Below are positions 1-8,057 of a stretch of DNA of 64,000 nucleotides, in pieces; within the stretch, counting starts at the first letter, position 1; each line of letters starts with the position of its first letter. The notes beneath the pieces are model-generated. The model searched no databases. It was not told where the DNA came from and saw only the letters and a list, made by a program, of their open reading frames with translations. The DNA is from Sphingomonadaceae bacterium OTU29LAMAA1 (GTDB lineage: Bacteria; Pseudomonadota; Alphaproteobacteria; Sphingomonadales; Sphingomonadaceae): positions 415,001 to 479,000 of the forward strand of contig CP099617.1 in the NCBI GenBank assembly GCA_024072375.1. The letters run 5' to 3'. The position numbers were made by a program, and so were the translations under genes.

Positions 1-224
1 GACGAGGCGAGCACGACGTTGCGGCCGAGCGCGAACGTCTGTTCGCCGATCTGGCTGACGCAACCGATGATGACGTCGTCGATCGCCGCAGGATCGACGC
101 CGGTCTCCGCGAGGATGGCATCGATGACATAGGCGCCGAGGTCGGCGGGATGGATGCCCGCGAGGCGACCGTTGCGGCGGCCGCCGGCGGTGCGGCGGGC
201 GGAGACGATATAGGCTTCGGGCAC
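1..224 (-). CDS. Acetyl-CoA acetyltransferase (thiolase), N-terminal part, runs off left edge
   Basis: About 74 N-terminal residues of a thiolase read leftward from a GTG at 222-224, preceded by AGGA. The peptide has the usual thiolase start (EAYIVSARRTAGGRR), then IDDVIIGCVSQIGEQ and the GRNVVLAS helix that leads to the nucleophilic cysteine, which lies outside the window. Family members thiolyse 3-ketoacyl-CoA or condense two acetyl-CoA. It is the last visible gene of a minus-strand operon, 17 bases after the acyl-CoA dehydrogenase stop, so a role in the final thiolytic step is likely. Substrate cannot be told. Confidence 0.85.
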   Translation of the reverse strand, partial: MPEAYIVSARRTAGGRRNGRLAGIHPADLGAYVIDAILAETGVDPAAIDDVIIGCVSQIGEQTFALGRNVVLAS

Positions 225-241
225 GTCGACGTTCCTTGCGT

Positions 242-1414
242 TTAGAGGCCCAGCGCAGCGCGGGCGATGATATTGAGCTGGATTTCGCTGGTGCCGCCGA
301 AGATCGACCACGCACGCGCGTTGAGATAGCGGGCGGCGGCGAGCCCCGCCTCGGGCGGCCCCGCGAAACCGGCGTCGTGATCGTGGAAGGGCCGGGCGTC
401 CTGCGATTGCAGCCCGGCTATCCCGAAGGCGTCGATCGCCAGACCTTCGATCCCCTGACGGATTTCCGACGCGATCAGCTTGTTTGCCAGACTGCGTGGT
501 GCCGGCGGCTCGCCGGCCTCGATCTCCAGCAGCGTCTGCAACTCGGTCATCTCCAGCGCTTCCGCCTCCAGCCGCAGCCGCACCGCGCGATCGGCGAGCG
601 ATCCGGTCAACGCCGCGGCCCGCTCCAGCCGTTCGAGATCGCCGAGCAATTGCGGCGCATAGCCGGTGCCGCCGCGCTCGTTCTCCAGCAGGAACTTGGC
701 GATCGACCAGCCCTGGCCCTCGTCGCCGACGCGGTTGGCGATGGGGACGCGGACGTCCTCCAAAAACACCTCGTTCAGCTCGTGGTCGCCCGACGCACTG
801 AGGATCGGGCGTACCGTCACGCCGGGCGAGCGCATGTCGATCAGCAGGAACGAGATGCCGCGCTGCGGCTTCACCTCGGCATCGGTGCGCACCAGCGCGA
901 ACAGCCAGTTGGCGAACTGCGCCTGCGTCGTCCAGATCTTCTGGCCGTTGACGGTATAGTCGTCGCCGTCGCGGACCGCCCGCGTGCGCAGGCTGGCGAG
1001 GTCGGAGCCCGATCCCGGCTCGGAAAACCCCTGTGCCCAGACGTGCTCGCCTTGTCGCAGGGCGGGCAGAAAGCGGTCCTTCTGCGCGGCCGTGCCGAAG
1101 GTGTAGACGACCGGCCCGACCAGCTTCAGCCCCATCCCGGCCAGCACGGGGGCGCCCGCGCAGGCGCATTCGGTTTCGAAGATCCAGCGTTCGACGGCGC
1201 TCCAGCCCGGGCCGCCATGCGCCGCTGGCCAGAAATACACCAGCCAGCCGCGCGCCTCCAGCGCCGCCTGCCACGGACTCGCGACATCGGGCTCGGCGAA
1301 TACGCCGGAGGTCAGCGTCGCCCCGCGCCTCATCTCGGGCGTCAGCGCCTCGTCGAGGAACGCGCGCACCTCGGTCCGGAACGCCTGCTGCTGCGGGGTG
1401 AGGGTCATGTCCAT
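242..1414 (-). CDS. Acyl-CoA dehydrogenase
   Basis: A 390-residue FAD enzyme, normal length for the family, that oxidises acyl-CoA to 2-enoyl-CoA. The N-terminal helical domain starts MDMTLTPQQQAFR. The middle domain has the FAD/substrate loop EPGSGSDLASLRTRA and the NGQKIWTTQA strand. The C-terminal domain ends with the signature IFGGTSEIQLNIIAR. The start at 1414 was chosen because the stop of the upstream thiolase (1416) nearly touches it; a second ATG lies two codons on. It belongs to the minus-strand catabolic operon. Related paralogues act on steroid, terpenoid or branched acyl-CoAs; the exact substrate is inference. Confidence 0.9.
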   Translation of the reverse strand: MDMTLTPQQQAFRTEVRAFLDEALTPEMRRGATLTSGVFAEPDVASPWQAALEARGWLVYFWPAAHGGPGWSAVERWIFETECACAGAPVLAGMGLKLVGPVVYTFGTAAQKDRFLPALRQGEHVWAQGFSEPGSGSDLASLRTRAVRDGDDYTVNGQKIWTTQAQFANWLFALVRTDAEVKPQRGISFLLIDMRSPGVTVRPILSASGDHELNEVFLEDVRVPIANRVGDEGQGWSIAKFLLENERGGTGYAPQLLGDLERLERAAALTGSLADRAVRLRLEAEALEMTELQTLLEIEAGEPPAPRSLANKLIASEIRQGIEGLAIDAFGIAGLQSQDARPFHDHDAGFAGPPEAGLAAARYLNARAWSIFGGTSEIQLNIIARAALGL

Positions 1415-1415
1415 G

Positions 1416-2561
1416 TCAGCGCTCCACAATGGCGATCGCCGACACGCCGGGCGCGCCGTAGACGTGGCTGTAGGCCAGCCGCGGACCGCCCGGCACCTGC
1501 CGCGCGCCCGCCCGTCCGGTCAGCTGCATGTAATTCTCGTAGACCTGCCGCAGCCCCGACGCGCCGATCGGTTCGCCGCAGGCGAGGCAGCCGCCATCGG
1601 TGTTCACCGGCAGCTTGCCGGCGATCCGCGTCGCACCATCTGCGATCCACGCCTCCTGCTCGCCATCGCGGCAGAAACCGTTCTCGGCCATGTGCATGAT
1701 CTCGGCGCCGCTTTCGGTGTCCTGCAATTGCGCCACGTCGATGTCCTCCGGGCCGACGCCCGCCATCTCATAGGCGGCGCGCGAGGCGATGACGGTGGGG
1801 GAGGGGCCGCGCTCGACGTCCAGCGCCGGTGAAAACACTTCGAACGAGCCCGGCGGGCGGCTGCGCACCGTGGCGGCGCGCAGCTTGACCGACGGCAGAG
1901 CCAGTTCACGCGCCTTGCGCTCGCTGGCGAAGATCAGCGCGACCGCGCCCTCCGCGGGCGAGCAGAACATGAACTTGGTCAGCGGATCGCTGACCATCGG
2001 TGCCGCCAGGATCGTCGCGGCGTCCACCGGTTCGCGCCGCCAGGCATGATCGGCCAGCGCACCATTGTCGAACGCCTTCTCCGCCACCGCCGCGAGCGTT
2101 CCGTTCGTGATGCCGTACATCGCCATGTAGCGCTGGATCTTCATCGCGAAGAACTGCGTCGTTAGCATCAGCCCGGTGTCGCCATACCATTCCGGCAGGC
2201 CCCATTCGGCCGGCTTCGGATCGAACGCGCCGCGCGGATGCTTGTCGAAGCCGACCGCGATGCCGAGGTCGAACTCGCCCGACTTGATCGTCGCATAGGC
2301 GCCGAACATCGCCGATCCGCCCGTCGCGCAGCCGTTGGCGACGTTGATGAACTGGATGCCGGTCAGCCCCAGCTCCGACACCATCGTATCCGCCTTGCCC
2401 GCCGCATCGGAGCCGCCGTAGGCAAATTGCATGTCGCGCCAGTCGAGCCCCGCTGCGGCCAGCGCCTGGCGGACGGCATAGGCACCCTGCTGCAAACCCG
2501 TCCGTTCCGGGGTGCGGCCGAACGGGTGGATGCCGGCGCCGACGATATGCACGCCGCTCAT
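1416..2561 (-). CDS. SCP2-type thiolase / lipid-transfer family acyltransferase or aldolase
   Basis: 381 residues of the SCP2-thiolase type, starting MSGVHIVGAGIHPFGRTPER. The nucleophile loop region reads NVANGCATGGSAMFGAY. The C-terminal active-site loop reads GGCLACGEPIGASGLRQ, so glutamate stands where classical thiolases have the GHP histidine. Its start overlaps the stop of the DUF35 gene by 4 bases (ATGA, 2558-2561), so translation is probably coupled. In steroid side-chain degradation such thiolase/DUF35 pairs (Ltp2 with ChsH2) act as retro-aldolases; a similar complex is inferred here. A true thiolase role is the alternative. Confidence 0.85.
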   Translation of the reverse strand: MSGVHIVGAGIHPFGRTPERTGLQQGAYAVRQALAAAGLDWRDMQFAYGGSDAAGKADTMVSELGLTGIQFINVANGCATGGSAMFGAYATIKSGEFDLGIAVGFDKHPRGAFDPKPAEWGLPEWYGDTGLMLTTQFFAMKIQRYMAMYGITNGTLAAVAEKAFDNGALADHAWRREPVDAATILAAPMVSDPLTKFMFCSPAEGAVALIFASERKARELALPSVKLRAATVRSRPPGSFEVFSPALDVERGPSPTVIASRAAYEMAGVGPEDIDVAQLQDTESGAEIMHMAENGFCRDGEQEAWIADGATRIAGKLPVNTDGGCLACGEPIGASGLRQVYENYMQLTGRAGARQVPGGPRLAYSHVYGAPGVSAIAIVER

Positions 2562-2974
2562 GCCGCGCGCTCGGTGGGCGCGAAGGCGAAGGTGGATCGC
2601 ACCGCTCCGTCGGCGCGCTCGAACCGCTCGGCGACCAGGGTCATCGGCATGTCGATGCGATATCCGTCGAGCGGCGCTCCGGTCAGCCGCGCCTCGACGA
2701 TCAGCGCATCGCCCAGTGTGACGTAGCCGACCGCATAGGGCTCGAAGGATTCCGGCCCGGCATAGGGCGGCGATTTGGGCCGAAACCGCTGCACCGTCCA
2801 CGACCAGAGCGTACCGCTACGGGGCAGCGGTTCCAGCGCGAACCGATCGTCGTCCGTCGGCGGCGGATAAACCAGCCGTCCGCTCTCCCGCTCCCGAGCC
2901 GCATACAGCGTGGGGGTGCCCGCGGCGTCCAGCGACAGCAGGCGATCGTCAACGGGGGGTGGCCAATCGGGCAT
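2558..2974 (-). CDS. DUF35 OB-fold protein, partner of the adjacent thiolase
   Basis: 138 residues matching the DUF35/OB-fold layout: a short N-terminal region, then LWSWTVQRFRPKSPPYAGPESFEPYAVGYV and the strand LTGAPLDGYRIDMPMTLV. DUF35 proteins usually carry an N-terminal zinc ribbon with four cysteines followed by the OB fold; this protein contains no cysteine, so the zinc site is missing. Members bind acyl-CoA and stabilise the thiolase or hydratase encoded next to them. The ATGA overlap with the thiolase supports complex formation. Confidence 0.75.
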   Translation of the reverse strand: MPDWPPPVDDRLLSLDAAGTPTLYAARERESGRLVYPPPTDDDRFALEPLPRSGTLWSWTVQRFRPKSPPYAGPESFEPYAVGYVTLGDALIVEARLTGAPLDGYRIDMPMTLVAERFERADGAVRSTFAFAPTERAA

Positions 2975-3038
2975 CGTGCTTCCTCTTCCTGCACGACGAC
3001 GTAGCGGAGCGAAGACGCCGCCGCCGCTGCCCTTTGTG

Positions 3039-3809
3039 TCAGCGCAACGTGCCGAGAAAGCCCAGCTGCGCCGCCTTGAAGAGTGCCTGGTCGCGATTCA
3101 CCGCATTCAGCTTCTGCGCCGCGGTGCGGATATGGAACCGGATGGTGGTCCGCTGCAGCCCGAGGATGGTGGCGATCTCGTCGTTCGTCTTGCCGGCGCC
3201 GGCCCATCGCAGGCATTCCACCTCGCGCTTCGTCAGCACGATCGCCCCCACCTTTGCGGAACGGCGTTCCGTCACCTTGACGTAGCTCGCGACGAACACG
3301 CGGGCGAGCAGCGCGAGCGCCTCGCCATGCGCTTCGAACGCGGCGGCCAGATCGTCCATCTCCGGGTCGGGCGACAGGAAGCTCGCGGCGCCGATCTCCC
3401 CGAACGGCAGGTGGACGGGGGCGACGATCGCGGCGCTGGTCAGCGCGCGTTCGCGGAATTTGGACAGGTCGAACTCGGCCAGCAGCGAATTGGGCGACCG
3501 CGTATGAATACCCGCCGCGTTGCACCAGAACGGTTCGCTCTCCAGCCGGCATGCCATCGGCAGGGGCGATGTCAACGCCAGGTGCGGCGTCGTCCACCAG
3601 CATTTGTCGCCACTGGCACCGAAGACGTCGCCGGCCAGGATCGCGCCATCCGCATCCCGCATCGGCGTGGCACTGGCAATGTTGTGGGTCACCGCCACCC
3701 GCAGTCCGGTAAGATCACGTACGCCGTCGCGCAGCGCCTCGGCAGCGGGACGGATGCCCGCGACGCCATCGACGCGCACGGCCTGCAACAGATCGTCGGC
3801 GATATGCAT
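3039..3809 (-). CDS. LuxR-family regulator with autoinducer-binding-like domain (LuxR solo)
   Basis: 256 residues. The C-terminal quarter is a clear GerE/LuxR HTH: LTKREVECLRWAGAGKTNDE, then IATILGLQRTTIRFHIRTAA, then QKLNAVNRDQAL. The N-terminal ~170 residues resemble the autoinducer-binding domain in layout. No luxI-type synthase is visible nearby, so it is a solo that may sense an exogenous or catabolic ligand. It starts 4 bases after the tetR stop and precedes the DUF35 gene by a 64-base gap, so it probably shares the tetR transcript and controls the catabolic genes. Confidence 0.8.
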   Translation of the reverse strand: MHIADDLLQAVRVDGVAGIRPAAEALRDGVRDLTGLRVAVTHNIASATPMRDADGAILAGDVFGASGDKCWWTTPHLALTSPLPMACRLESEPFWCNAAGIHTRSPNSLLAEFDLSKFRERALTSAAIVAPVHLPFGEIGAASFLSPDPEMDDLAAAFEAHGEALALLARVFVASYVKVTERRSAKVGAIVLTKREVECLRWAGAGKTNDEIATILGLQRTTIRFHIRTAAQKLNAVNRDQALFKAAQLGFLGTLR

Positions 3810-3813
3810 GGCG

Positions 3814-4437
3814 TCAGCCCGCCTTCAGGCCATCGAAGAACGGAGCGCACAATGCGTCCGCAACCTCCTCCGGCGAGCGTTCCCGAGCCATCGGCGGATA
3901 CCATTTATACGCCCAGTTGCACATGCCGAGGAAACCGTACGTCGTGATCAAGGGGTCGCATGGCCGGAATATGCCGCGCTCGACGCCCTCGACGACCAAA
4001 CCGCGGATCGCCTCGAAATACTCCTTCCGCGCGGCACGGATCTGATCGCGCATCGTGCCGGTGAGGTCGCCGTAATTGTCCATGAACGCACGGACGTAGC
4101 CCGGATGGCTGGCGATCTGGCGCAGGATATCGACACAGGCGGCGCGCAACGAAGCGATCGGGTCTGCCCCTGCTTCGTGCGTCAGGCCGTCGAGCAAGGC
4201 ACGGATATGGGTGTCGTGGATCGCGAACAGGATCGCGATCTTGCTGGGGAAATAATGGTAGAGCGTCGGTTTGCCCAGCCCGACCTCGTCCGCCAGCATC
4301 TGCATCGACGTATTGTGATAGCCCACCTTGTCGAACAGCGCGGCGCAATGCGCGATGATCTCGCCGCGCTTTTCATCGTGCGCTTCGGTTCGCGGACGCT
4401 TTCTGCCCGGTGCGGGCATTATGTGTTCCCGTGACAT
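3814..4437 (-). CDS. TetR-family transcriptional regulator
   Basis: 207 residues. A basic N-terminal arm precedes the TetR HTH: IIAHCAALFDKVGYHNTSMQ, then MLADEVGLGKPTLYHYFPSK. The rest is the helical ligand domain with a C-terminal helix containing NWAYKWYPPMARERSPEEV, as in TetR proteins that regulate acyl-CoA pathways (KstR2/FadR-like layout). Such regulators bind a pathway acyl-CoA and release the operator. Position at the head of the catabolic genes suggests local control. Two ATGs are possible; the second is six codons downstream. Confidence 0.88.
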   Translation of the reverse strand: MSREHIMPAPGRKRPRTEAHDEKRGEIIAHCAALFDKVGYHNTSMQMLADEVGLGKPTLYHYFPSKIAILFAIHDTHIRALLDGLTHEAGADPIASLRAACVDILRQIASHPGYVRAFMDNYGDLTGTMRDQIRAARKEYFEAIRGLVVEGVERGIFRPCDPLITTYGFLGMCNWAYKWYPPMARERSPEEVADALCAPFFDGLKAG

Positions 4438-4475
4438 GACGGCGGCATCCTAGGATCGCGTCCGAAGCGTGTCCA

Positions 4476-5171
4476 TCACGCCTTCGGCTCCATCGCCGTC
4501 GCGCCGACCACCCATGCCGACAATCCGGCGACCGGAACCGCGCACAACACCGCTTCGGCCACCTCCGTTTCGCTCGCACCCGCCTTGCGCGCGCCATCCA
4601 CATGAACTGACGCCCATGGGCTGTAATCCGCCGCCAGCACCGTCACCAGCAGCAGCTCGGCATAGCGCGGCTCCAGCGCGGTGCCCGACAACGTGCCCTC
4701 CCGCATCAGGTAATAGGCGTCCGCTCCGGTCGGCACGAGATCGAGCAACGTACCGAGCGAGGGCGGGATGCTGCCGAAATAGCCGATGAAATTGTCCCGT
4801 GCCTCGCCATCCGGCACCTCGATCGGGGTTTCGTCCGCATCGATCGTCGCGGCGTCGCCATACACGGCCTCCAGCACCCCGGCGAAGCGCAGGGCGGCAC
4901 CTTCGCCACGGCTGCTCGACAGGATGGTCAGCGCCGCGGCGGCGCTCTCGACGTCGAGGCCCAGTGCCGCCGCCGCCGCCAGTTCACGCTCGGCCATCGG
5001 CAGATAGCCTTTCACCGCCGCCGCCGCCGACAGGAACAGGCGCTTGATGGTCGACGGCAAGGCGCCGTCCTTCTCGACGACGGTCCGAAACCGGCGGAAA
5101 CCCGCGATCGTCTTGGGGGCATGCGCGCGCAATCGTCCGACCGAAAGCAGGGGGCTCACATCCGACGCCAT
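4476..5171 (-). CDS. Carboxymuconolactone decarboxylase / AhpD-like protein
   Basis: 231 residues with two AhpD-like helical repeats. The second holds RYAELLLVTVLAADYSPWAS followed by VHVDGARKAGASETEVAEAV. The usual CxxC of peroxidase-type AhpD is absent at the expected place, so alkyl-hydroperoxidase activity is doubtful. Proteins of this type are common in aromatic, terpene and steroid catabolic clusters and are often annotated as peroxidase-related. It lies 38 bases upstream of tetR on the same strand and is divergent from the SDR operon, so the 5172-5321 gap holds both promoters. Confidence 0.75.
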   Translation of the reverse strand: MASDVSPLLSVGRLRAHAPKTIAGFRRFRTVVEKDGALPSTIKRLFLSAAAAVKGYLPMAERELAAAAALGLDVESAAAALTILSSSRGEGAALRFAGVLEAVYGDAATIDADETPIEVPDGEARDNFIGYFGSIPPSLGTLLDLVPTGADAYYLMREGTLSGTALEPRYAELLLVTVLAADYSPWASVHVDGARKAGASETEVAEAVLCAVPVAGLSAWVVGATAMEPKA

Positions 5172-5321
5172 GTCATCATCCTCTCGCTGCCATTATCGCC
5201 CGACCGGTTGGACGGGAGTGACTTTCCGTCCTTTTGGGCAGTATGGATGCGGCTGGCAACCCTCCTATGGGTCCTTGTCCCGGCAACGCACCGGGCAACG
5301 CGTCGGTTAGGGAGATGGATC

Positions 5322-6113
5322 GTGACGCAGACCGGTACACAGACAGATCGGCGGAATGCGGGTGACCTGACGGGCCGTCTTGCCGTGGTCACCGGGGCGG
5401 CATCCGGCATCGGGCTGGCGACCGCCGCCGCGCTGGCAGAGCACGGCGCCGCGGTCATCCTGGTCGACCGCGACGGACCCGGTGCGGAAGCCGCGCTCGC
5501 CGGGCTGACCGGCGGGGGGCATCGGGCCGTCATGCTGGACGTCACCGACGAGGCCGGCTGGGCGGATCTGGCCCGGACGGTCGAGACGACCAGCGGACAC
5601 CTCGACATCCTCGTCAACAATGCCGGGTTCGGCACGTTCCGGTCGATCGCCGACACCACGCTCGATCATTGGCGGGCGATCATGGCGGTCAATCTGGACA
5701 GCGTGTTCCTGGGCTGCCGGGCGCTGCTGCCGCTGCTCGCCAGGTCACCGGCCGGCGGGGCGATCGTCAACATGTCGTCGATCAGGGGGATCGTCGGCGG
5801 TGCCAATGCCGCGTCTTATTGTGCGGCGAAGGGCGGCGTTAGGCTGTTTACCAAGGCGCTTGCGCTCGAGTGCGCCGCGCTCGGCAACCGCGTGCGCGCC
5901 AATTCCATCCATCCCGGCCATATCCACACGCCGCTGACGGCGGCGGCGCACGACGACCCCGCCGTGCATGCCAGGCTGCTCGCCGACGTACCGCTGGGCC
6001 GGCTCGGTACGGCGGAGGATATCGCAGAGGCGATCGTGTTCCTCGCCAGCGACCGTTCGCGCTACATGACCGGCGCCGAATTGGTCGTCGATGGCGGATC
6101 GACCGCGCAGTGA
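5322..6113 (+). CDS. Short-chain dehydrogenase/reductase
   Basis: 263 residues. The Rossmann cofactor motif is TGAASGIG, with an acidic residue after beta-2 (VDRDG) that favours NAD(H). NNAG follows, and the catalytic residues are in MSSIRGIVGGANAASYCAAK (Ser, Tyr-x3-Lys). The C-terminus is the classical LASDRSRYMTGAELVVDGG. The frame is open further upstream, but GTG 5322 follows GGGAGA at the right spacing and starts just before the family's first strand, so it was chosen. It is first in a seven-gene plus-strand operon and is likely a hydroxyacyl-CoA or alcohol dehydrogenase. Confidence 0.88.
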   Translation: MTQTGTQTDRRNAGDLTGRLAVVTGAASGIGLATAAALAEHGAAVILVDRDGPGAEAALAGLTGGGHRAVMLDVTDEAGWADLARTVETTSGHLDILVNNAGFGTFRSIADTTLDHWRAIMAVNLDSVFLGCRALLPLLARSPAGGAIVNMSSIRGIVGGANAASYCAAKGGVRLFTKALALECAALGNRVRANSIHPGHIHTPLTAAAHDDPAVHARLLADVPLGRLGTAEDIAEAIVFLASDRSRYMTGAELVVDGGSTAQ

Positions 6114-6141
6114 AGCGACTGACAGACAACAGGAGAGCGTG

Positions 6142-6903
6142 ATGAACATCGACGGACTAGCGGCCATCGTCACCGGCGGGGCGTCGGGCCTGGGCGCGGC
6201 CACCGCCGCGATGCTGGCCTGGCGCGGCGCGCATGTGACGATCCTCGACATGAATGCCGAAGCGGGGGCGGCGCACGCCACGTCGATCGGCGGTCACTTC
6301 GCCCGCACCGACGTCACCGACGAAGCGAGCATCGTCGCAGGCGTCGACGCGGCGGAGCAGGCGCACGGCGTCGCGCGCATCCTCGTCAATTGCGCCGGCG
6401 TCGCCCCGGCGATCAAGACGGTGGGCAAGGAGAACGCCGTTCACCCGCTGGCGACCTTCCGCCGCACCATCGACATCAATCTCATCGGCACCTTCGCCGC
6501 CATCACCCATGTCGCCGCCCGCATGGCCGCGGCCGATCCGATCGGTGAAGAGCGCGGCGTGATCGTCAACACCGCCTCGGTCGCGGCGTTCGATGGTCAG
6601 GTCGGGCAGGTCGCCTATGCCGCATCCAAGGCGGCGGTCGCCGGCATGACGCTGCCGATCGCCCGCGACCTCGCGCAGCACCGCATCCGCGTCATGACGA
6701 TCGCGCCCGGCATCTTCCTGACGCCGATGCTGATGGGATTGCCGCAGGCGGCGCAGGATTCCCTTGGGACTCAGGTTCCCCATCCCAGCCGGCTCGGGCG
6801 ACCGGAGGAATATGCCGCATTGGTCGAAGCGATCGTCACCAACCCGATGCTGAACGGCGAAGTGATCCGGCTCGACGGCGCGATACGGATGGCACCGCGA
6901 TGA
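6142..6903 (+). CDS. SDR family 3-hydroxyacyl-CoA dehydrogenase (type 2-like)
   Basis: 253 residues resembling type-2 3-hydroxyacyl-CoA dehydrogenases (HSD17B10-like). Motifs are TGGASGLG, LDMNAE after beta-2 (NAD preference), NCAGVAPAIK, INLIGTF, and the Ser/Tyr/Lys set in TASVAAFDGQVGQVAYAASK. The segment FLTPMLMGLPQAAQDSLGTQ, followed by VPHPSRLGRPEEYA, is typical of that subfamily. The ATG at 6142 follows AGGAGA. It probably oxidises 3-hydroxyacyl-CoA to 3-ketoacyl-CoA with NAD+. Its ATGA overlaps the next gene's start. Confidence 0.88.
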   Translation: MNIDGLAAIVTGGASGLGAATAAMLAWRGAHVTILDMNAEAGAAHATSIGGHFARTDVTDEASIVAGVDAAEQAHGVARILVNCAGVAPAIKTVGKENAVHPLATFRRTIDINLIGTFAAITHVAARMAAADPIGEERGVIVNTASVAAFDGQVGQVAYAASKAAVAGMTLPIARDLAQHRIRVMTIAPGIFLTPMLMGLPQAAQDSLGTQVPHPSRLGRPEEYAALVEAIVTNPMLNGEVIRLDGAIRMAPR

Positions 6904-8057
6904 GCGCCCGTGCGAACGCCATCGCCGCCCGCGTGGAAGCCTTCGTGCGCGAGATCGTGGTGCCCTACGAACGCGACCCGCGGTGCGGCGCGCATGGTCC
7001 TGCCGCCGGGTTGGTCGATGCATTGCGCGAGCAGGCCCGTGCGGCAGGCGTGCTGACGCCCCACATCCTGCCGGGCGGCGAGCATCTCCATCACGCCGAG
7101 GTCGCCGTGGTGCTGCGCGCCGCCGGTCTGTCGCCGCTCGGCCCGGTCGCGGTGAACGTCGCCGCGCCCGACGAAGGCAACATGTATCTGCTCGGCCGGG
7201 TGGCGAGCGAGGAACAGAAGCGTCGCTTTCTCGACCCTCTGGTCCGCGGCGAGGCGCGCTCGGCGTTCTTCATGACCGAGCCCGCTGCCGAGGGCGGTGC
7301 CGGGTCCGACCCGTCGATGATGCAGACGACCTGCGAGCGCGACGGCAACCATTGGGTGATCAGCGGGCGCAAGGCGTTCATCACCGGCGCGGACGGAGCG
7401 CGCGTCGGCATCGTCATGGCGAAGGCGGAAGAAGGCGCGTCGATGTTCCTCGTCGACCTGCCCGATCCCGCCATCCGGATCGAGCGGGTGCTCGACACGA
7501 TCGACAGTTCGATGCCCGGTGGCCACGCCGTCATCGCGATCGACCGGCTGCGCGTGCCGGCGGACCAGATGCTCGGCAATCCCGGGGACGGCTTCAAGCT
7601 CGCGCAGGTGCGCCTCGCCCCGGCACGGCTGACGCACTGCATGCGCTGGCTCGGTGCCTGTACCCGCGCCAACGAAATCGCCACCGATTACGCCTGCCGC
7701 CGCCACGCGTTCGGCAAGCCGCTCGTCGACCACGAGGGTGTCGGCTTCATGCTCGCCGAAAACCTGATCGATCTGAAGCAAGCGGAACTGATGATCGACT
7801 GGTGCGCCGGCGTGCTCGACGGCGGCGAACTCGGCGGCGCGGAGAGCTCGATGGCGAAGGTCGCGGTGTCCGAGGCGTTGATGCGCATCGCCGATCGCTG
7901 CGTGCAGGTGATGGGCGGGACCGGCGTCACCGGCGACACCATCGTCGAGCAGGTGTTCCGCGAAGTCCGTGCCTTCCGGATCTACGACGGGCCGACCGAA
8001 GTCCACAAATGGAGCCTCGCCAAGAAGATCAAGCGCGACTGGAAGGCGGCGTCGTGA
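6900..8057 (+). CDS. Acyl-CoA dehydrogenase (ACAD10/11-like)
   Basis: 385 residues. The N-terminal helical domain is followed by the FAD loop MTEPAAEGGAGSDPSMMQTT and the NHWVISGRKAFITGAD strand. The C-terminal domain contains RRHAFGKPLVDHEGVGFMLA, QVMGGTGVTGD and the terminal YDGPTEVHKWSLAKKI. This C-terminus is typical of bacterial homologues of the dehydrogenase part of eukaryotic ACAD10/11. The start ATG overlaps the upstream stop (6900-6903) and its own stop overlaps the phosphotransferase start, so the pair is translationally coupled. Confidence 0.9.
   Translation: MSARANAIAARVEAFVREIVVPYERDPRCGAHGPAAGLVDALREQARAAGVLTPHILPGGEHLHHAEVAVVLRAAGLSPLGPVAVNVAAPDEGNMYLLGRVASEEQKRRFLDPLVRGEARSAFFMTEPAAEGGAGSDPSMMQTTCERDGNHWVISGRKAFITGADGARVGIVMAKAEEGASMFLVDLPDPAIRIERVLDTIDSSMPGGHAVIAIDRLRVPADQMLGNPGDGFKLAQVRLAPARLTHCMRWLGACTRANEIATDYACRRHAFGKPLVDHEGVGFMLAENLIDLKQAELMIDWCAGVLDGGELGGAESSMAKVAVSEALMRIADRCVQVMGGTGVTGDTIVEQVFREVRAFRIYDGPTEVHKWSLAKKIKRDWKAAS

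Noticed and set aside
236..1699. Long plus-strand ORF across the acyl-CoA dehydrogenase gene
   Set aside because: It is a GC-rich mirror frame with arginine/proline-rich sequence and no family features; the minus-strand dehydrogenase has complete motifs.
6983..8053. In-frame extension of the phosphotransferase into the dehydrogenase
   Set aside because: The extension is arginine-rich and overlaps a complete acyl-CoA dehydrogenase; GTG 8054 overlaps its stop.
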